64,000 nt of DNA from an uncultured Porphyromonadaceae bacterium (GCA_948467675.1 CAOKFI010000001.1:196351-260350), one strand, 5' to 3'; positions 53,146-62,611 are shown, numbered from the stretch's first letter. The notes: generated by a model from the letters alone, not told the origin. Program-made: numbers and translations.

Positions 53146-54483
53146 TTATATAATGCCTTGTCCCATCATGGCGTTGGCCACTTTCATGAACCCGGCTATA
53201 TTGGCTCCTTTCATGTAGTTGATATAGCCGTCATCCTGAGTGCCGTATTTTACGCACTGGGTGTGAATATCCTTCATGATCTGGTGCAGACGTTGGTCTA
53301 CTTCGGCCTCACTCCATTGGATGTGCATTGCGTTCTGACTCATTTCAAGGCCTGATGTGGCTACACCGCCTGCATTTACAGCTTTGCCTGGCGCATACAT
53401 CGTATGGGTTTCTATGAATGTGTCGATCGCTTCTGGCGTACATCCCATATTGGATACCTCGCCTACACAATACACTCCGTTCGCTACAAGCTGTTTTGCA
53501 TCGTCGCCATCAAGTTCGTTTTGGGTAGCGCACGGTAATGCAATATCCACTTTCTGTTCCCATGGTTTGCGACCGGGGAAGAATGTAGCTGACGGATATT
53601 TTTCTGCGTATGGAGCCACTATATCCTCGCCTGAAGCCCGGAGGTCTAACATATAGTCTATTTTATCTCCGCTTATTCCATCCGGGTCATATATATATCC
53701 GTCAGGACCGGATATGGTCACGACTTTAGCGCCAAGTTCAGTAGCTTTCAGAGCCGCCCCCCAAGCCACATTGCCGAAACCTGATATAGCCACTGTTTTA
53801 CCTTTGATATTGTCGCCTCGTTCGGCAAGCATGTTGCTTACGAAATATAGCGCGCCGAATCCGGTTGCCTCGGGGCGTATGCGTGAGCCGCCGAAATCAA
53901 GGCCTTTGCCAGTGAATGTACCGTTATGCTCGTCGACAAGTTTCTTGTACATGCCGAACATATAACCTACTTCACGGGCTCCGACTCCTATATCGCCGGC
54001 CGGAACGTCTCGATCCGGGCCGAGATTTTTCCAGAGTTCCAGTATGAATGCCTGGCAGAACCGCATGATCTCACGGTCGCTTTTGCCGCGGGGGGAGAAA
54101 TCGCTGCCGCCTTTACCTCCGCCCATGGGCAGTGTGGTCAAGGCATTCTTGAACGTCTGCTCGAAACCGAGGAACTTCAGAATGGATAAGTTGACCGATG
54201 CATGGAAACGGATACCTCCCTTGTACGGACCGATAGCTTTATTGAATTGTACGCGATAACCCAAATTGGTCTGCACATCGCCGCGGTCGTCGATCCAGGT
54301 CACACGGAATGTTATGATCCTGTCTGGCTCGACCATGCGTTCGACTATACGTGCTTTCTCGAATTCGGGATGTTGGTTGTAGACATCTTCTACCGAAAGC
54401 AAGACTTCTCTTACTGCTTGCAGATACTCTTTTTCTCCCGGGTGTTTAGCCTCGAGGGAGTTCATAATGGAATTTATATCCAT
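53146..54483 (-). CDS. gdhA: NADP-type glutamate dehydrogenase
   Basis: A 445-aa hexameric enzyme that joins ammonia and 2-oxoglutarate to glutamate, the main ammonia-assimilation route in gut Bacteroidales. Key stretches are GYRVQFNKAIGPYKGGIRFH, the catalytic Lys in LPMGGGKGGSDFSP, PAGDIGVGAREVGYMFG and the dinucleotide motif ISGFGNVAWGAA. The length is that of the small NADP type. It is monocistronic, with a consensus promoter and strong terminator. Confidence 0.97.
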   Translation of the reverse strand: MDINSIMNSLEAKHPGEKEYLQAVREVLLSVEDVYNQHPEFEKARIVERMVEPDRIITFRVTWIDDRGDVQTNLGYRVQFNKAIGPYKGGIRFHASVNLSILKFLGFEQTFKNALTTLPMGGGKGGSDFSPRGKSDREIMRFCQAFILELWKNLGPDRDVPAGDIGVGAREVGYMFGMYKKLVDEHNGTFTGKGLDFGGSRIRPEATGFGALYFVSNMLAERGDNIKGKTVAISGFGNVAWGAALKATELGAKVVTISGPDGYIYDPDGISGDKIDYMLDLRASGEDIVAPYAEKYPSATFFPGRKPWEQKVDIALPCATQNELDGDDAKQLVANGVYCVGEVSNMGCTPEAIDTFIETHTMYAPGKAVNAGGVATSGLEMSQNAMHIQWSEAEVDQRLHQIMKDIHTQCVKYGTQDDGYINYMKGANIAGFMKVANAMMGQGII

Positions 54484-54517
54484 GACAGAATGATTTAAAT
54501 GGTATGAGATAATAACG

Positions 54518-54548
54518 CAAATGTAGTACTATTATAACGTAATGACAA
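54518..54548 (-). promoter_or_regulatory. Promoter of gdhA
   Basis: Minus strand: TTTG (54548-54545), a 19-bp spacer and TACATTTG (54525-54518). It predicts a leader of about 27 nt. Confidence 0.85.
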
Positions 54549-54599
54549 ACTTTTTAGTTCTAAAAAGTGGCATTTTGCCAAAGTGTCCGATATGTTATA

Positions 54600-54635
54600 A
54601 AACAAGTACGACACCTGTTGAAGGCATCGTACTTA
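54600..54635 (-). terminator. Terminator of serC-serA
   Basis: AAGTACGACACCT (54605-54617) and AGGCATCGTACTT (54623-54635) form a 13-bp stem with two G-U pairs and a 5-nt loop; the minus strand continues GTTTTAT. It stands between serA and the gdhA promoter. Confidence 0.87.
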
Positions 54636-54697
54636 CAGTTCGGTTAAATAGGAGCCGGATCCTGTTAAGGAATGTCGCCGGCAAGGTGTTGGTATTC

Positions 54698-55618
54698 TTA
54701 TTTGTTTACCTGGAAACGCGCCACACCGTCGCGAAGGAATTCTACTGTCTGATGTGCGGCGGCTATACCGGCATTGATATTGGCCTCCGATGTCTGTGCT
54801 CCCATTTTTTTTGGTGTGAAGAATACACGGTCGCCGAAAGCCTCTTTCAGGGCGTCGGCAGTGTCGGGACGAATATCTGCAATGTATTTGAGATCGGGAC
54901 GGGCATCGAGGGCGCGAGCCAGACCAGCCTCGTCGATCACTTCCTTGCGAGCGGTATTTATCAGAACGCCTCCCTTTGGCATTGATGATATCAGATCATA
55001 GCCTATAGACCCCTTGGTCTCGGGCGTGGCCGGAATATGTATCGAAACAAAACGATTGTTTGCATACAACTCATCGATGCTGTGAACGGGTTTTACACCA
55101 GCTTCCGACATCGCTTCATCAGGGCAATAGGGATCGAGAGCCTCTACGGTCATTCCGAATCCTTTTGCTATGCGAGCCACATTGCGTCCTACCTGGCCGA
55201 ATGCGTGGATTCCGATCGTCTTGTCTTTAAGCTCTGTACCGGACATGCCGTTATACATGTTTCGCACAGCCATCACCGCCATACCGAAAACAAGCTCAGC
55301 AACTGCGTTGGAGTTCTGGCCGGGAGTGTTTTCTACAACCACGTTGTGTGCCGTTGCTGCTGCGAGATCCACATTGTCGTATCCGGCACCTGCGCGGACT
55401 ACGATTTTCAGCTGTTTAGCGGCATCGAGTACCTCGTTGTCGACGATATCGCTGCGTATTATCAGTCCGTCGGCCGTAGCCACAGCATCAAGCAATTCCT
55501 GCTTGGCGCTGTATTTTTCAAGAAGTTCAAGCTCGAAGCCTGCATCTTCAACGACTTTGCGTATGCCGTCTACGGCTACTGCTGCGAACGGTTTCTCGGT
55601 TGCTACCAGTATTTTCAT
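54698..55618 (-). CDS. serA: D-3-phosphoglycerate dehydrogenase, short form
   Basis: A 306-aa NAD-dependent enzyme that opens serine synthesis from 3-phosphoglycerate. The 2-hydroxyacid dehydrogenase fold is complete: VVRAGAGYDNVDLAAA, the NAD loop IGIHAFGQVGRNVARIAKGFG, VSIHIPATPETKGSIG and LINTARKEVID. The regulatory ACT and ASB domains of the E. coli enzyme are absent, as is common in Bacteroidetes. It follows serC by 22 bp. Catalytic His sits late, in FFTPKKMGAQTSEAN-like context where many family members have HxGxxT; here the expected His appears as Lys/Met (KKMGAQT), a point worth checking. Confidence 0.88.
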   Translation of the reverse strand: MKILVATEKPFAAVAVDGIRKVVEDAGFELELLEKYSAKQELLDAVATADGLIIRSDIVDNEVLDAAKQLKIVVRAGAGYDNVDLAAATAHNVVVENTPGQNSNAVAELVFGMAVMAVRNMYNGMSGTELKDKTIGIHAFGQVGRNVARIAKGFGMTVEALDPYCPDEAMSEAGVKPVHSIDELYANNRFVSIHIPATPETKGSIGYDLISSMPKGGVLINTARKEVIDEAGLARALDARPDLKYIADIRPDTADALKEAFGDRVFFTPKKMGAQTSEANINAGIAAAHQTVEFLRDGVARFQVNK

Positions 55619-55640
55619 TATCCCTCAGATATTTACGTTA

Positions 55641-56708
55641 TTAGTGTTTGGCTTCGAAATCTTGCATGGCCTGGATCAGGACATCTACACTTTCCATGGG
55701 GAGTGCATTGTAGAGCGATGCACGGAATCCGCCGACAGAGCGGTGTCCCTTTATGCCCACGATGCCGCGTTCAGTCGCGAAATCGATGAAGCCCTTTTCA
55801 AGTTCCGCATATTCCGGAGTCATTACGAAGCATACGTTCATGATCGAACGGTCTTCTACTGCCGCTGTTCCTTTGAATATACGGCTTGAATCTATTGCTT
55901 CGTAAAGTTTTGCAGCTTTTGCCACATCGAGTTTTTCGAGTTCTTTCACACCGCCGAGCTGTTTGTAATAGCGCAAAGTCTGGAGAGCCGAATATATCGG
56001 AAGAACAGGAGGAGTATTGAACATCGAGCCTTTTTTCACATGGGTGGCATAGTTGAGCATTGTCGGTATCGGACGGTCTACATGACCGAGAGCCGATTCT
56101 TTGACGATGGCAATCGTAACACCGGCAGGTGCGAGGTTTTTCTGTGCGCCGGCATAGATCACATCATATTTCGATACGTCTACAGGGCGGGAAAATATAT
56201 CGCTCGACATATCTGCTACTAAAGGCACTGGCGATTCAGGATCGAAACGTATTTCAGTACCGTATATGGTATTGTTTGTTGTGTAGTGGAAATAGTCTGC
56301 GTCCGACGGTATTGTGAAATCTTTGGGTATATATGAGAAGTTAGCGTCTTTCGACGATGCTACTATATCGACCTCTCCGAAAAGTTTGGCTTCCTTGATG
56401 GCATTTACCGCCCAAGTTCCGGTTTCAAGATATGCCGCTTTTTTTGCGAGCAGATTATACGGTACCATACAGAACTGCATGCTTGCTCCTCCGCCAAGGA
56501 ACAGAACGTGATAACCTTCGGGTACTTCGAGAAGCTCCTTGACCAAAGCGGAGGCCTCTTCGATTACTGCGGTGAATTCTTTGCTGCGGTGCGACACTTC
56601 CAGTATTGAAAGGCCGGTATCGGCAAAATTCAGAATCGCATCAGCGGTATTCTTGATAGTGTACTCACTCAGAATAGAAGGGCCTGCATAAAAATTGTGC
56701 TTCTTCAT
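55641..56708 (-). CDS. serC: Phosphoserine aminotransferase
   Basis: A 355-aa PLP enzyme for the second step of serine synthesis, also used in pyridoxal phosphate synthesis. The N-terminal [10 protein letters not shown], the [16 protein letters not shown] segment ([17 protein letters not shown]), [16 protein letters not shown] and the PLP lysine in [15 protein letters not shown] are diagnostic. The start MKKHNFYAG at 56708 was chosen over 56852, since the promoter -7 box lies at 56744-56751. It heads the serC-serA transcript. Confidence 0.97.
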   Translation of the reverse strand: MKKHNFYAGPSILSEYTIKNTADAILNFADTGLSILEVSHRSKEFTAVIEEASALVKELLEVPEGYHVLFLGGGASMQFCMVPYNLLAKKAAYLETGTWAVNAIKEAKLFGEVDIVASSKDANFSYIPKDFTIPSDADYFHYTTNNTIYGTEIRFDPESPVPLVADMSSDIFSRPVDVSKYDVIYAGAQKNLAPAGVTIAIVKESALGHVDRPIPTMLNYATHVKKGSMFNTPPVLPIYSALQTLRYYKQLGGVKELEKLDVAKAAKLYEAIDSSRIFKGTAAVEDRSIMNVCFVMTPEYAELEKGFIDFATERGIVGIKGHRSVGGFRASLYNALPMESVDVLIQAMQDFEAKH

Positions 56709-56743
56709 CTCGTCTATTTGATATTTGGGGTTATTTCTTTCGG

Positions 56744-56775
56744 CAAATTTACTATGATTCTGTGAGTGGAGCAAA
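56744..56775 (-). promoter_or_regulatory. Promoter of serC-serA
   Basis: Minus strand: TTTG (56775-56772), a 20-bp spacer and TAAATTTG (56751-56744). It predicts a leader of about 28 nt and fixes the serC start at 56708. Confidence 0.85.
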
Positions 56776-56868
56776 CCAATTAAAGAAAAATTTATGTAAT
56801 AATTATACTCAATCGTTCCCATTTGTAAGTATGGGAACTGATATGGCGGCATATACCCGAAGAATAGT

Positions 56869-57276
56869 TTACCGTTTGTTTTCAGGGTGTCCTGATATGA
56901 TATTCCAGGCTTTCTTTTTCTCCGAATCGAATGTGAACTGGTCGAGAATTATACCGGCATGCCGTATATCCGTTATGTGAGGAGCCATATACTCAAGTAC
57001 TGCGAGTTTCTTGTCGCTCCATTGGAAATGCGACATCATGGCAGCTGTCTGGCTGCATGTAAAATATCCTCCGAGGGAAGCGGCCTCGATCACAAGCATT
57101 TTGTCGTCGTTGAAAGTCTGTCTGTCCACAAGGATAATAAGCCGGTTGAATGCTTCCGGTGTCATGGCGTATCCGCAAGGTTGTGGCAGTGGTGGACACG
57201 GTCGTGACATCTGCCCTGTAATTGTGTTAAAATTGCATATTATGAGTATAAATGCAATACCTGCTATCCGTCCCAT
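56869..57276 (-). CDS. DUF4476 family exported protein
   Basis: A 135-aa protein with a signal peptide ([22 protein letters not shown]). The rest is a helical DUF4476 domain: [61 protein letters not shown], the repeat pattern of this family of unknown function. A proline-rich [12 protein letters not shown] link joins them. The ATG at 57276 was chosen because the signal starts there; it lies 25 bp after the rarA stop, so it is probably co-transcribed with rarA. Confidence 0.8.
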   Translation of the reverse strand: MGRIAGIAFILIICNFNTITGQMSRPCPPLPQPCGYAMTPEAFNRLIILVDRQTFNDDKMLVIEAASLGGYFTCSQTAAMMSHFQWSDKKLAVLEYMAPHITDIRHAGIILDQFTFDSEKKKAWNIISGHPENKR

Positions 57277-57301
57277 TATGATGTGATTTAAGTTTATATA
57301 T

Positions 57302-58576
57302 CTATGATTTTCCCCACCGTGATTTCTGCAGTTCGTCCATACGCCGTTCTGCCTGATTGTCGCAGGGGTGCCATAATTCGGTTCCCTGTATTTCGTCGGG
57401 CATGAACTGTTGACGTACGAAATTGCCAGGATAGTTGTGTGCATATTTGTAGTCGGCGCCATATCCCATCTTTTTCATCAACGATGTCGGAGCGTTGCGC
57501 AGGTGCAGAGGAACCGGAAGATCGCCGGTCTGTTCTACTAACTGCAGCGCTGAGTTTATGGCCATATATGCAGAATTGCTTTTAGCTGACGATGCAAGGT
57601 ATATAGTGCATTCCGCCAACGGAATCCGACCTTCAGGCCAGCCTATTTTTTTGATTATATCGAATGTGGCGTTGGCAAGAAGCAAGGCATTCGGATTGGC
57701 GAGCCCTATGTCTTCCGCTGCGACTATGACCAGGCGTCGTGCTATGAATTCAGGATCCTCTCCGCCTGCGACCATGCGCGCCAGCCAGTATACTGCAGCA
57801 TCAGGATCGCTGCCACGTATGCTTTTGATGAATGCCGAGATGATGTCATAGTGCATTTCGCCGCTTTTGTCGTAAGCCGCCGGATTCTCCTGCAGACGCT
57901 CTGTCACGAGCCTGTCATTGATTACCATTTCTTCGCCGTGTGCTGTTGACTGCTCGAGCAGATCAATGATATTGAGCAGTTTGCGGGCATCTCCGCCGGA
58001 GAATCTGAACAAGGCATCGGTTTCTTCGACTCTGATCTTTCTGTCCCGGAGTATTTCATCGGTTGTTATGGCGCGGTCGAGTAGCGTTTGCAGGTCGTCC
58101 TTTTCCAATGGCCGTAAGGTATAGACCTGAGCTCGGGAGAGCAGGGGGCGTATTACTTCAAACGACGGATTCTCTGTTGTCGCACCGATGAGTGTCACGA
58201 TGCCGCTTTCAACCGCACCGAGCAGGCTGTCCTGTTGGGATTTGTTGAAGCGGTGGATTTCATCGATAAACAATATGGGACGCCCTTGCGAAAACATGCT
58301 CTGGCTGTCGGCCCGGCATTGGTCAAGCACTTCGCGCACATCTTTTACACCGGCATGTACAGCGCTCAGAGTGTAGAACGACGATCGTGTGGTGTTGGCT
58401 ATGATACGGGCGAGAGTCGTTTTTCCGACACCTGGAGGCCCCCACAAAATAAATGACGATACCCTTCCGGATTCAATCATCCTGCGTAGTATCGATCCAG
58501 AACCGACCAGGTGTTTCTGGCCGATGTATTCATCTATGGTCGATGGTCGGAGTCTTTCTGCTAACGGTGCTTGCAT
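57302..58576 (-). CDS. rarA: Replication-associated recombination protein A (RarA/MgsA)
   Basis: A 424-aa AAA+ clamp-loader-like ATPase acting at stalled forks. It has PLAERLRPSTIDEYIGQKHLVG, Walker A LWGPPGVGKTTLAR, Walker B LFIDEIHRFNKSQQD, the sensor TTENPSFEV and the C-terminal RarA part (IKSIRGSDPDAAVYWLARM, ALQLVEQTGDLPVPLHLRNAPT). The ATG at 58576 was preferred to 58621 because the -7 box TAAATTTG (58617-58610) lies between them. Confidence 0.95.
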   Translation of the reverse strand: MQAPLAERLRPSTIDEYIGQKHLVGSGSILRRMIESGRVSSFILWGPPGVGKTTLARIIANTTRSSFYTLSAVHAGVKDVREVLDQCRADSQSMFSQGRPILFIDEIHRFNKSQQDSLLGAVESGIVTLIGATTENPSFEVIRPLLSRAQVYTLRPLEKDDLQTLLDRAITTDEILRDRKIRVEETDALFRFSGGDARKLLNIIDLLEQSTAHGEEMVINDRLVTERLQENPAAYDKSGEMHYDIISAFIKSIRGSDPDAAVYWLARMVAGGEDPEFIARRLVIVAAEDIGLANPNALLLANATFDIIKKIGWPEGRIPLAECTIYLASSAKSNSAYMAINSALQLVEQTGDLPVPLHLRNAPTSLMKKMGYGADYKYAHNYPGNFVRQQFMPDEIQGTELWHPCDNQAERRMDELQKSRWGKS

Positions 58577-58609
58577 TTGTCGTTGATTATACCGCTGGTT
58601 CGGAATATG

Positions 58610-58617
58610 CAAATTTA
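58610..58617 (-). promoter_or_regulatory. -7 box of rarA
   Basis: TAAATTTG on the minus strand, about 34 bp before the rarA ATG. No -33 TTTG. The remaining 58618-58848 holds a possible + strand box TAACTTTA (58705-58712) but no other recognisable feature. Confidence 0.5.
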
Positions 58618-58848
58618 GCATACTTGCTTTTCTTTATGAAGCGGAAACGTGTTAATAGAATTTAATTACTTCTCCGCGCTCAGCAATAGTTAAAACTTTT
58701 TATATAACTTTACAATCGCAAGTTAAATGTTCCGTACCGTATCGTATGCGAACTTTACGCAGCAGTTGGTGTTAGATCTATAAAGGGCTTTTGTATAAAT
58801 ATATACATCAGTCATATCGGATCAACATTACATTAAAGAGAGCTAACT

Positions 58849-59076
58849 ATGGATACTCAAGAAAAATCTACAAAAACACCTCAGATCATGCGCAACGTGT
58901 TCGGGATCATAATGATTCTGATATATGTGGGCATGGGCGTATTGTTGCTTTGCAACTTTTTCAACTGGATGGACGGCGCCTGGAACTGGTTGCGCTGGGC
59001 CGGCGGTATCCTGTTTATCATATACGGATTATGGCGTGCATACCGTCAGTTCAAAGGAATCGACTCTAATATATAA
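58849..59076 (+). CDS. Small two-helix membrane protein
   Basis: A 75-aa protein with two hydrophobic helices (IIMILIYVGMGVLLLCNFF and WAGGILFIIYGLWRAYRQF) joined by a Trp-rich turn (NWMDGAWNWLRW). The N-terminal 15 residues are polar and cytoplasmic by the positive-inside rule. I do not recognise a named family. Its last base is the first base of the next gene (TAATG), so it is translationally coupled to the PstS-like lipoprotein and is probably an accessory membrane component. Confidence 0.8.
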   Translation: MDTQEKSTKTPQIMRNVFGIIMILIYVGMGVLLLCNFFNWMDGAWNWLRWAGGILFIIYGLWRAYRQFKGIDSNI

Positions 59077-60080
59077 TGTGTAATATGAATAGCAACATAT
59101 CCAGATTTTGTAAAGTGTCGGCCATCGCGGTTTCGGCACTTTTCGTCATGACTGGATGCGGCGGATCCGGCGACAAAAGCGGCACTGAGAAGAAATTTAA
59201 AGTGTCGACCCTTGTCTGTGACAACAGTTTTGAGAATATCATGAGTCAGGAGATAGATGTGTATGAATACAACTATCCCAAAATGCTTGTAGTCCCATAT
59301 TATACCACACAGCGGAATGCTATCGACTCTTTGCTGTCGCTGCGTACGAAGACGATAGTGATACCGCGACAGTTGACAGAGCAGGAAACCGCACGTCTGA
59401 AGGCTCAGAAAAAAAATGTGCGCCAGCAGCGTATAGCAGTCGATGCCATAGCGCTGATTGTCAATAAGGACAATCCGGTAGAAATTCTATCGACCAAGGA
59501 GTTGCGGGAGATCCTGTCGGGTGAGACTACAGAGTGGAATGAACTGGAACCGTCAAAACTCGGCAAGATACAAGTCGTATTCGATCAGAACGGATCAAGT
59601 ACTGCTCAATATATGCGCGATTCAATACTTAATGGCGCTCCGTTTGGTGAAAATGTATATGCGCAGAATTCCAATCCGGATGTGTTCAAAGCTGTTACCG
59701 AGCGTAAGAATGCCCTTGGAGTGATCGGCGTAAGCTGGATCAGCTCCGATATGGGCGGTGTGGAGATTTCCAGAGAAGAGCGCCTGAAGCGTGTCGCATC
59801 AGATTCGCTTACTACTGCATTGGAGTTTAATTCGGCTATCAAAGTGCTTAAAGTCCGTGATGAGCACTCGATAAGGGCGTATAAGCCTTATCAGGCATAT
59901 ATTTATGACGGCAGCTATCCGTTGTACCGTTCGATCTTTATGATTACTACCACGGTCGGCGGTACGCCAGACAATGCGTTTTATGCTTTCGTGACCGGTT
60001 ATCAGGGACAGAAAGTGATACAGCTTACAGGCGTTTTGCCCGGAGTGGTACAGCCTCGAATGGTAAATCTGGCAGAGTGA
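59076..60080 (+). CDS. PstS-like substrate-binding lipoprotein
   Basis: A 334-aa lipoprotein with lipobox VMTGC (Cys28). The two-lobed periplasmic binding fold of the PstS type is evident: VDAIALIVNKDNPVEILSTKELREILSGETTEWNEL, VVFDQNGSSTAQYMRDSI and the closing FYAFVTGYQGQKVIQLTGVLPG. No PstCAB transporter genes are adjacent, so it may bind phosphate or another ligand for a different system. An ATG at 59085 would shorten it by three residues. It is followed after 79 bp by a TPR protein gene. Confidence 0.85.
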   Translation: MCNMNSNISRFCKVSAIAVSALFVMTGCGGSGDKSGTEKKFKVSTLVCDNSFENIMSQEIDVYEYNYPKMLVVPYYTTQRNAIDSLLSLRTKTIVIPRQLTEQETARLKAQKKNVRQQRIAVDAIALIVNKDNPVEILSTKELREILSGETTEWNELEPSKLGKIQVVFDQNGSSTAQYMRDSILNGAPFGENVYAQNSNPDVFKAVTERKNALGVIGVSWISSDMGGVEISREERLKRVASDSLTTALEFNSAIKVLKVRDEHSIRAYKPYQAYIYDGSYPLYRSIFMITTTVGGTPDNAFYAFVTGYQGQKVIQLTGVLPGVVQPRMVNLAE

Positions 60081-60159
60081 TATGTTCCATTCATACAATG
60101 GGAAAGTAAAAATCGCGTTATATAGAAATATAGATTAAAATAAACCAAATCCAATTTAT

Positions 60160-61785
60160 ATGAAATTCAAATTACTGTTATCTCTTTTTTGCGCGGGAGT
60201 GTTGACCGCCGGCGCTCAAGGACAAGGGTTCAAGGACGGCATTGAGTATTACAAGGCCGATCAGTACGCCAATGCCAAAACAATTCTCGAACGCACCCTT
60301 AACGACGGTTCTACGGATAAATCGCTGGCATATTATTACCTCGGCCAGATTGCCGTGCATGACAAGGACATGTCTGCGGCAAAGTCATATTTTGACAAAG
60401 GTGTGGCTGCCAATCCTGATAATGGCTTCAACTATGTCGGTCTGGGAACACTTGATCTCAAAAACGGAGATGCCAAAGCTGCAAAAGGCCAGTTCGATAT
60501 GGCGAAGTCGAAAGCAAAGAAAGATGCTGCCATATTGACTGCGATAGCCCGGGCATATTATAATGCCGACCCTGTAGGATATGCAAAGGAAGTGGAGAAA
60601 TTCCTCAACGATGCATACAAAGCCAACAAACTATCGCCGGCTATCTTCATCATGCGCGGTGATATGGAACTGGATCAGGATAAGGTAGGCGATGCTGCAG
60701 CCAACTACGAGAATGCGATATATAATGATCCTACCAGTGCCGAGGCATACGTGAAATATGCCAACGCATATATTAAGGTGAATCCGGAGTTTGCAATCAA
60801 CAAGCTCAAAGAACTTAATGAGAAAGTGCCTAATTCGGCTCTTGCTCAGCGCGAACTCGCCGAAAAGTATTATGACAACGAGCAGTTGACTATGGCTGCA
60901 AAACAGTATGGCGACTATATCAAGAACCCCAATCACTTCAAGGAAGACGAAGAGCGTTATGCCCAGCTGCTGTTCTTCGGACAGAACTATGACGAGAGCT
61001 ACAATCTGGCTTCGTCGATTCTTGCACAGGATCCCAACGCATCACGCATGAAGCGTCTGCTGTTCCTCAACCGTGCAGCTCAGGAGCGTAATGAAGAAGC
61101 TCTCGCTCAGGCTAAGGAATTCTTTGCAATGGATGTAACCAAGGATAACAACCGTTTTACAGCCAATGACTATACAACCTATGGCGAACTCCTTCATAAA
61201 CTTGGTCAGGACTCTCTGTCTGTAATACAATATGAGAAAGCTGTAGAGGCTAATCCCGAAAAGGCCGACTTGCTCAAATCGCTTAGTTCTGCTTACTCTT
61301 CAGCAAAGAACTACGATGGTGCTCTGGAAGCATTCAAACGCTTTATCGACAACGGCGATTATGTGACCAATGATCTGGTTACTCTTGCAAGCCGTTATCA
61401 GAATGTGGCAGCTACCGCAGAACCGGGAAGTGATAAAAAAACGGAAGCGATCGGCAAAGCCATCGAGACCATCGACATGGTTATAGCCAAGGTTCCCGAC
61501 AACTTTATTCCGGTTCGAAACAGAGCACGTATGATGCTTGTAAAGCATGACAATCAGCCTTCGGAAGAAATGGTCGCAGAATATCAGAAAGTGTTGACTA
61601 TGCTTGACGCAGATCCGGCAAACCTGCAGAAGCGTGTCAATGACTATAAGGAGGCATACAGCCAGATAGCATCTTATTATATTTCTACCCGTGATAATGA
61701 AACAGCAAAGACATACTATCTGAAACTGCTTGAGCTTGATCCTACAAACGATGCTCTTCGTGAGTATATCGACAATCTGAAGTAG
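60160..61785 (+). CDS. Exported tetratricopeptide-repeat protein
   Basis: A 541-aa protein with a signal peptide (MKFKLLLSLFCAGVLTAGAQ). TPR-like helical repeats run through most of the chain, for example YYKADQYANAKTILERTL, YLGQIAVHDKDMSAAKSYFDKG, YENAIYNDPTSAEAYVKYANAY and YYLKLLELDPTNDALREYI at the end. It is likely a periplasmic or outer-membrane scaffold. It follows the PstS-like gene and ends with its own strong terminator. The partner is not known. Confidence 0.88.
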   Translation: MKFKLLLSLFCAGVLTAGAQGQGFKDGIEYYKADQYANAKTILERTLNDGSTDKSLAYYYLGQIAVHDKDMSAAKSYFDKGVAANPDNGFNYVGLGTLDLKNGDAKAAKGQFDMAKSKAKKDAAILTAIARAYYNADPVGYAKEVEKFLNDAYKANKLSPAIFIMRGDMELDQDKVGDAAANYENAIYNDPTSAEAYVKYANAYIKVNPEFAINKLKELNEKVPNSALAQRELAEKYYDNEQLTMAAKQYGDYIKNPNHFKEDEERYAQLLFFGQNYDESYNLASSILAQDPNASRMKRLLFLNRAAQERNEEALAQAKEFFAMDVTKDNNRFTANDYTTYGELLHKLGQDSLSVIQYEKAVEANPEKADLLKSLSSAYSSAKNYDGALEAFKRFIDNGDYVTNDLVTLASRYQNVAATAEPGSDKKTEAIGKAIETIDMVIAKVPDNFIPVRNRARMMLVKHDNQPSEEMVAEYQKVLTMLDADPANLQKRVNDYKEAYSQIASYYISTRDNETAKTYYLKLLELDPTNDALREYIDNLK

Positions 61786-61811
61786 GCTAACATATAATAG
61801 CATAATACAGA

Positions 61812-61849
61812 GAAAGGGTCTTCCGTAAAAACGGGAGGCCCTTTCTTAT
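61812..61849 (+). terminator. Terminator of the PstS-like/TPR operon
   Basis: GAAAGGGTCTTCCGT (61812-61826) pairs with 61831-61845 around AAAA, a 15-bp stem with two G-U pairs, followed by TTAT. Confidence 0.88.
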
Positions 61850-61885
61850 AATCGGGGAAATTGTGTTTAACTTTATTTAACTATC

Positions 61886-61911
61886 GGGGGGGGGTAAATC
61901 TATTATCTTTG
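61886..61911 (+). promoter_or_regulatory. -7 box with a G9 tract in the spacer region
   Basis: TATCTTTG (61904-61911) is a full TAnnTTTG match, 47 bp before the gene at 61958. Nine consecutive G bases (61886-61894) lie where the spacer between -33 and -7 should be. A TTTA (61876-61879) would be the -33 partner at a spacing of 24 bp, which four fewer G bases would bring to 20. Tract-length change could thus switch the promoter. Confidence 0.5.
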
Positions 61912-61957
61912 TAAACATAACACATGTTTAACCTTAAATAATTTAATTGAACACAGT

Positions 61958-62590
61958 ATGAATCTTACAGTTGTTAATGCCGTAAAGGAAACATTCATTA
62001 CGGCTCTTAAAAACGTACCGTCATTTATGGGAGCAGCATTGCTATGGGTTCTGACATGTTGGATTCCATATATCAATGTGGGAACAACGATCGCTTTGTT
62101 CTATGCAATGCCTATTGAACTGAGCAAGGGCACAGTCATGAATCCTTTGTCAATATTCGATGGGAAGTATCGTAAATATATGGGCGAATTCTTTAGTATA
62201 ATCGGATTGATGTCAATCTCGATTATTCCTGCGCTATGCTTTATGGTGGTTCCGGCAATTATAATTTCTATCGGCTGGTGTCTCGCAATTTGTATAATGA
62301 TAGACAAAGAATTGAATCCGGCTGAGGCAATGACCGAATCGACACGCTGTACATACGGTTATAAATGGACTATCTTCGGAGCTAATATTCTCATATATTT
62401 AGGCTGGGTTGTAGTCTCAATGATAGTCCTGTATCTGTTTGCCGCTATCAAAGTGGATATATTGGTATTTATCGCGATTGTTGCCAGCCTGATAGTGGGC
62501 ATAACTCTGCAGGTATGTTTTACCGGTGTGATATACCGCTATCTGGTCCGCTTGCGCAATGTGCCTCCTGCAACTCCCGATATTCTTTAA
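61958..62590 (+). CDS. Polytopic membrane protein of unknown function
   Basis: A 210-aa inner-membrane protein with about five hydrophobic segments (MGAALLWVLTCWIPYI, IIGLMSISIIPALCFMVVPAIIISIGWCLAICIMI, IFGANILIYLGWVVVSMIVLYLF, ILVFIAIVASLIVGITLQVCF). A cytoplasmic loop holds KELNPAEAMTESTRCTYGYKW, a pattern like the DUF975/YesL-type or glycerophosphodiesterase membrane domains, in which a helix pair brackets such a loop. No function can be given. Its promoter holds a G9 tract. A hairpin terminator follows. Confidence 0.75.
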   Translation: MNLTVVNAVKETFITALKNVPSFMGAALLWVLTCWIPYINVGTTIALFYAMPIELSKGTVMNPLSIFDGKYRKYMGEFFSIIGLMSISIIPALCFMVVPAIIISIGWCLAICIMIDKELNPAEAMTESTRCTYGYKWTIFGANILIYLGWVVVSMIVLYLFAAIKVDILVFIAIVASLIVGITLQVCFTGVIYRYLVRLRNVPPATPDIL

Positions 62591-62611
62591 ACTTTTACAT
62601 ATAAAAACACG

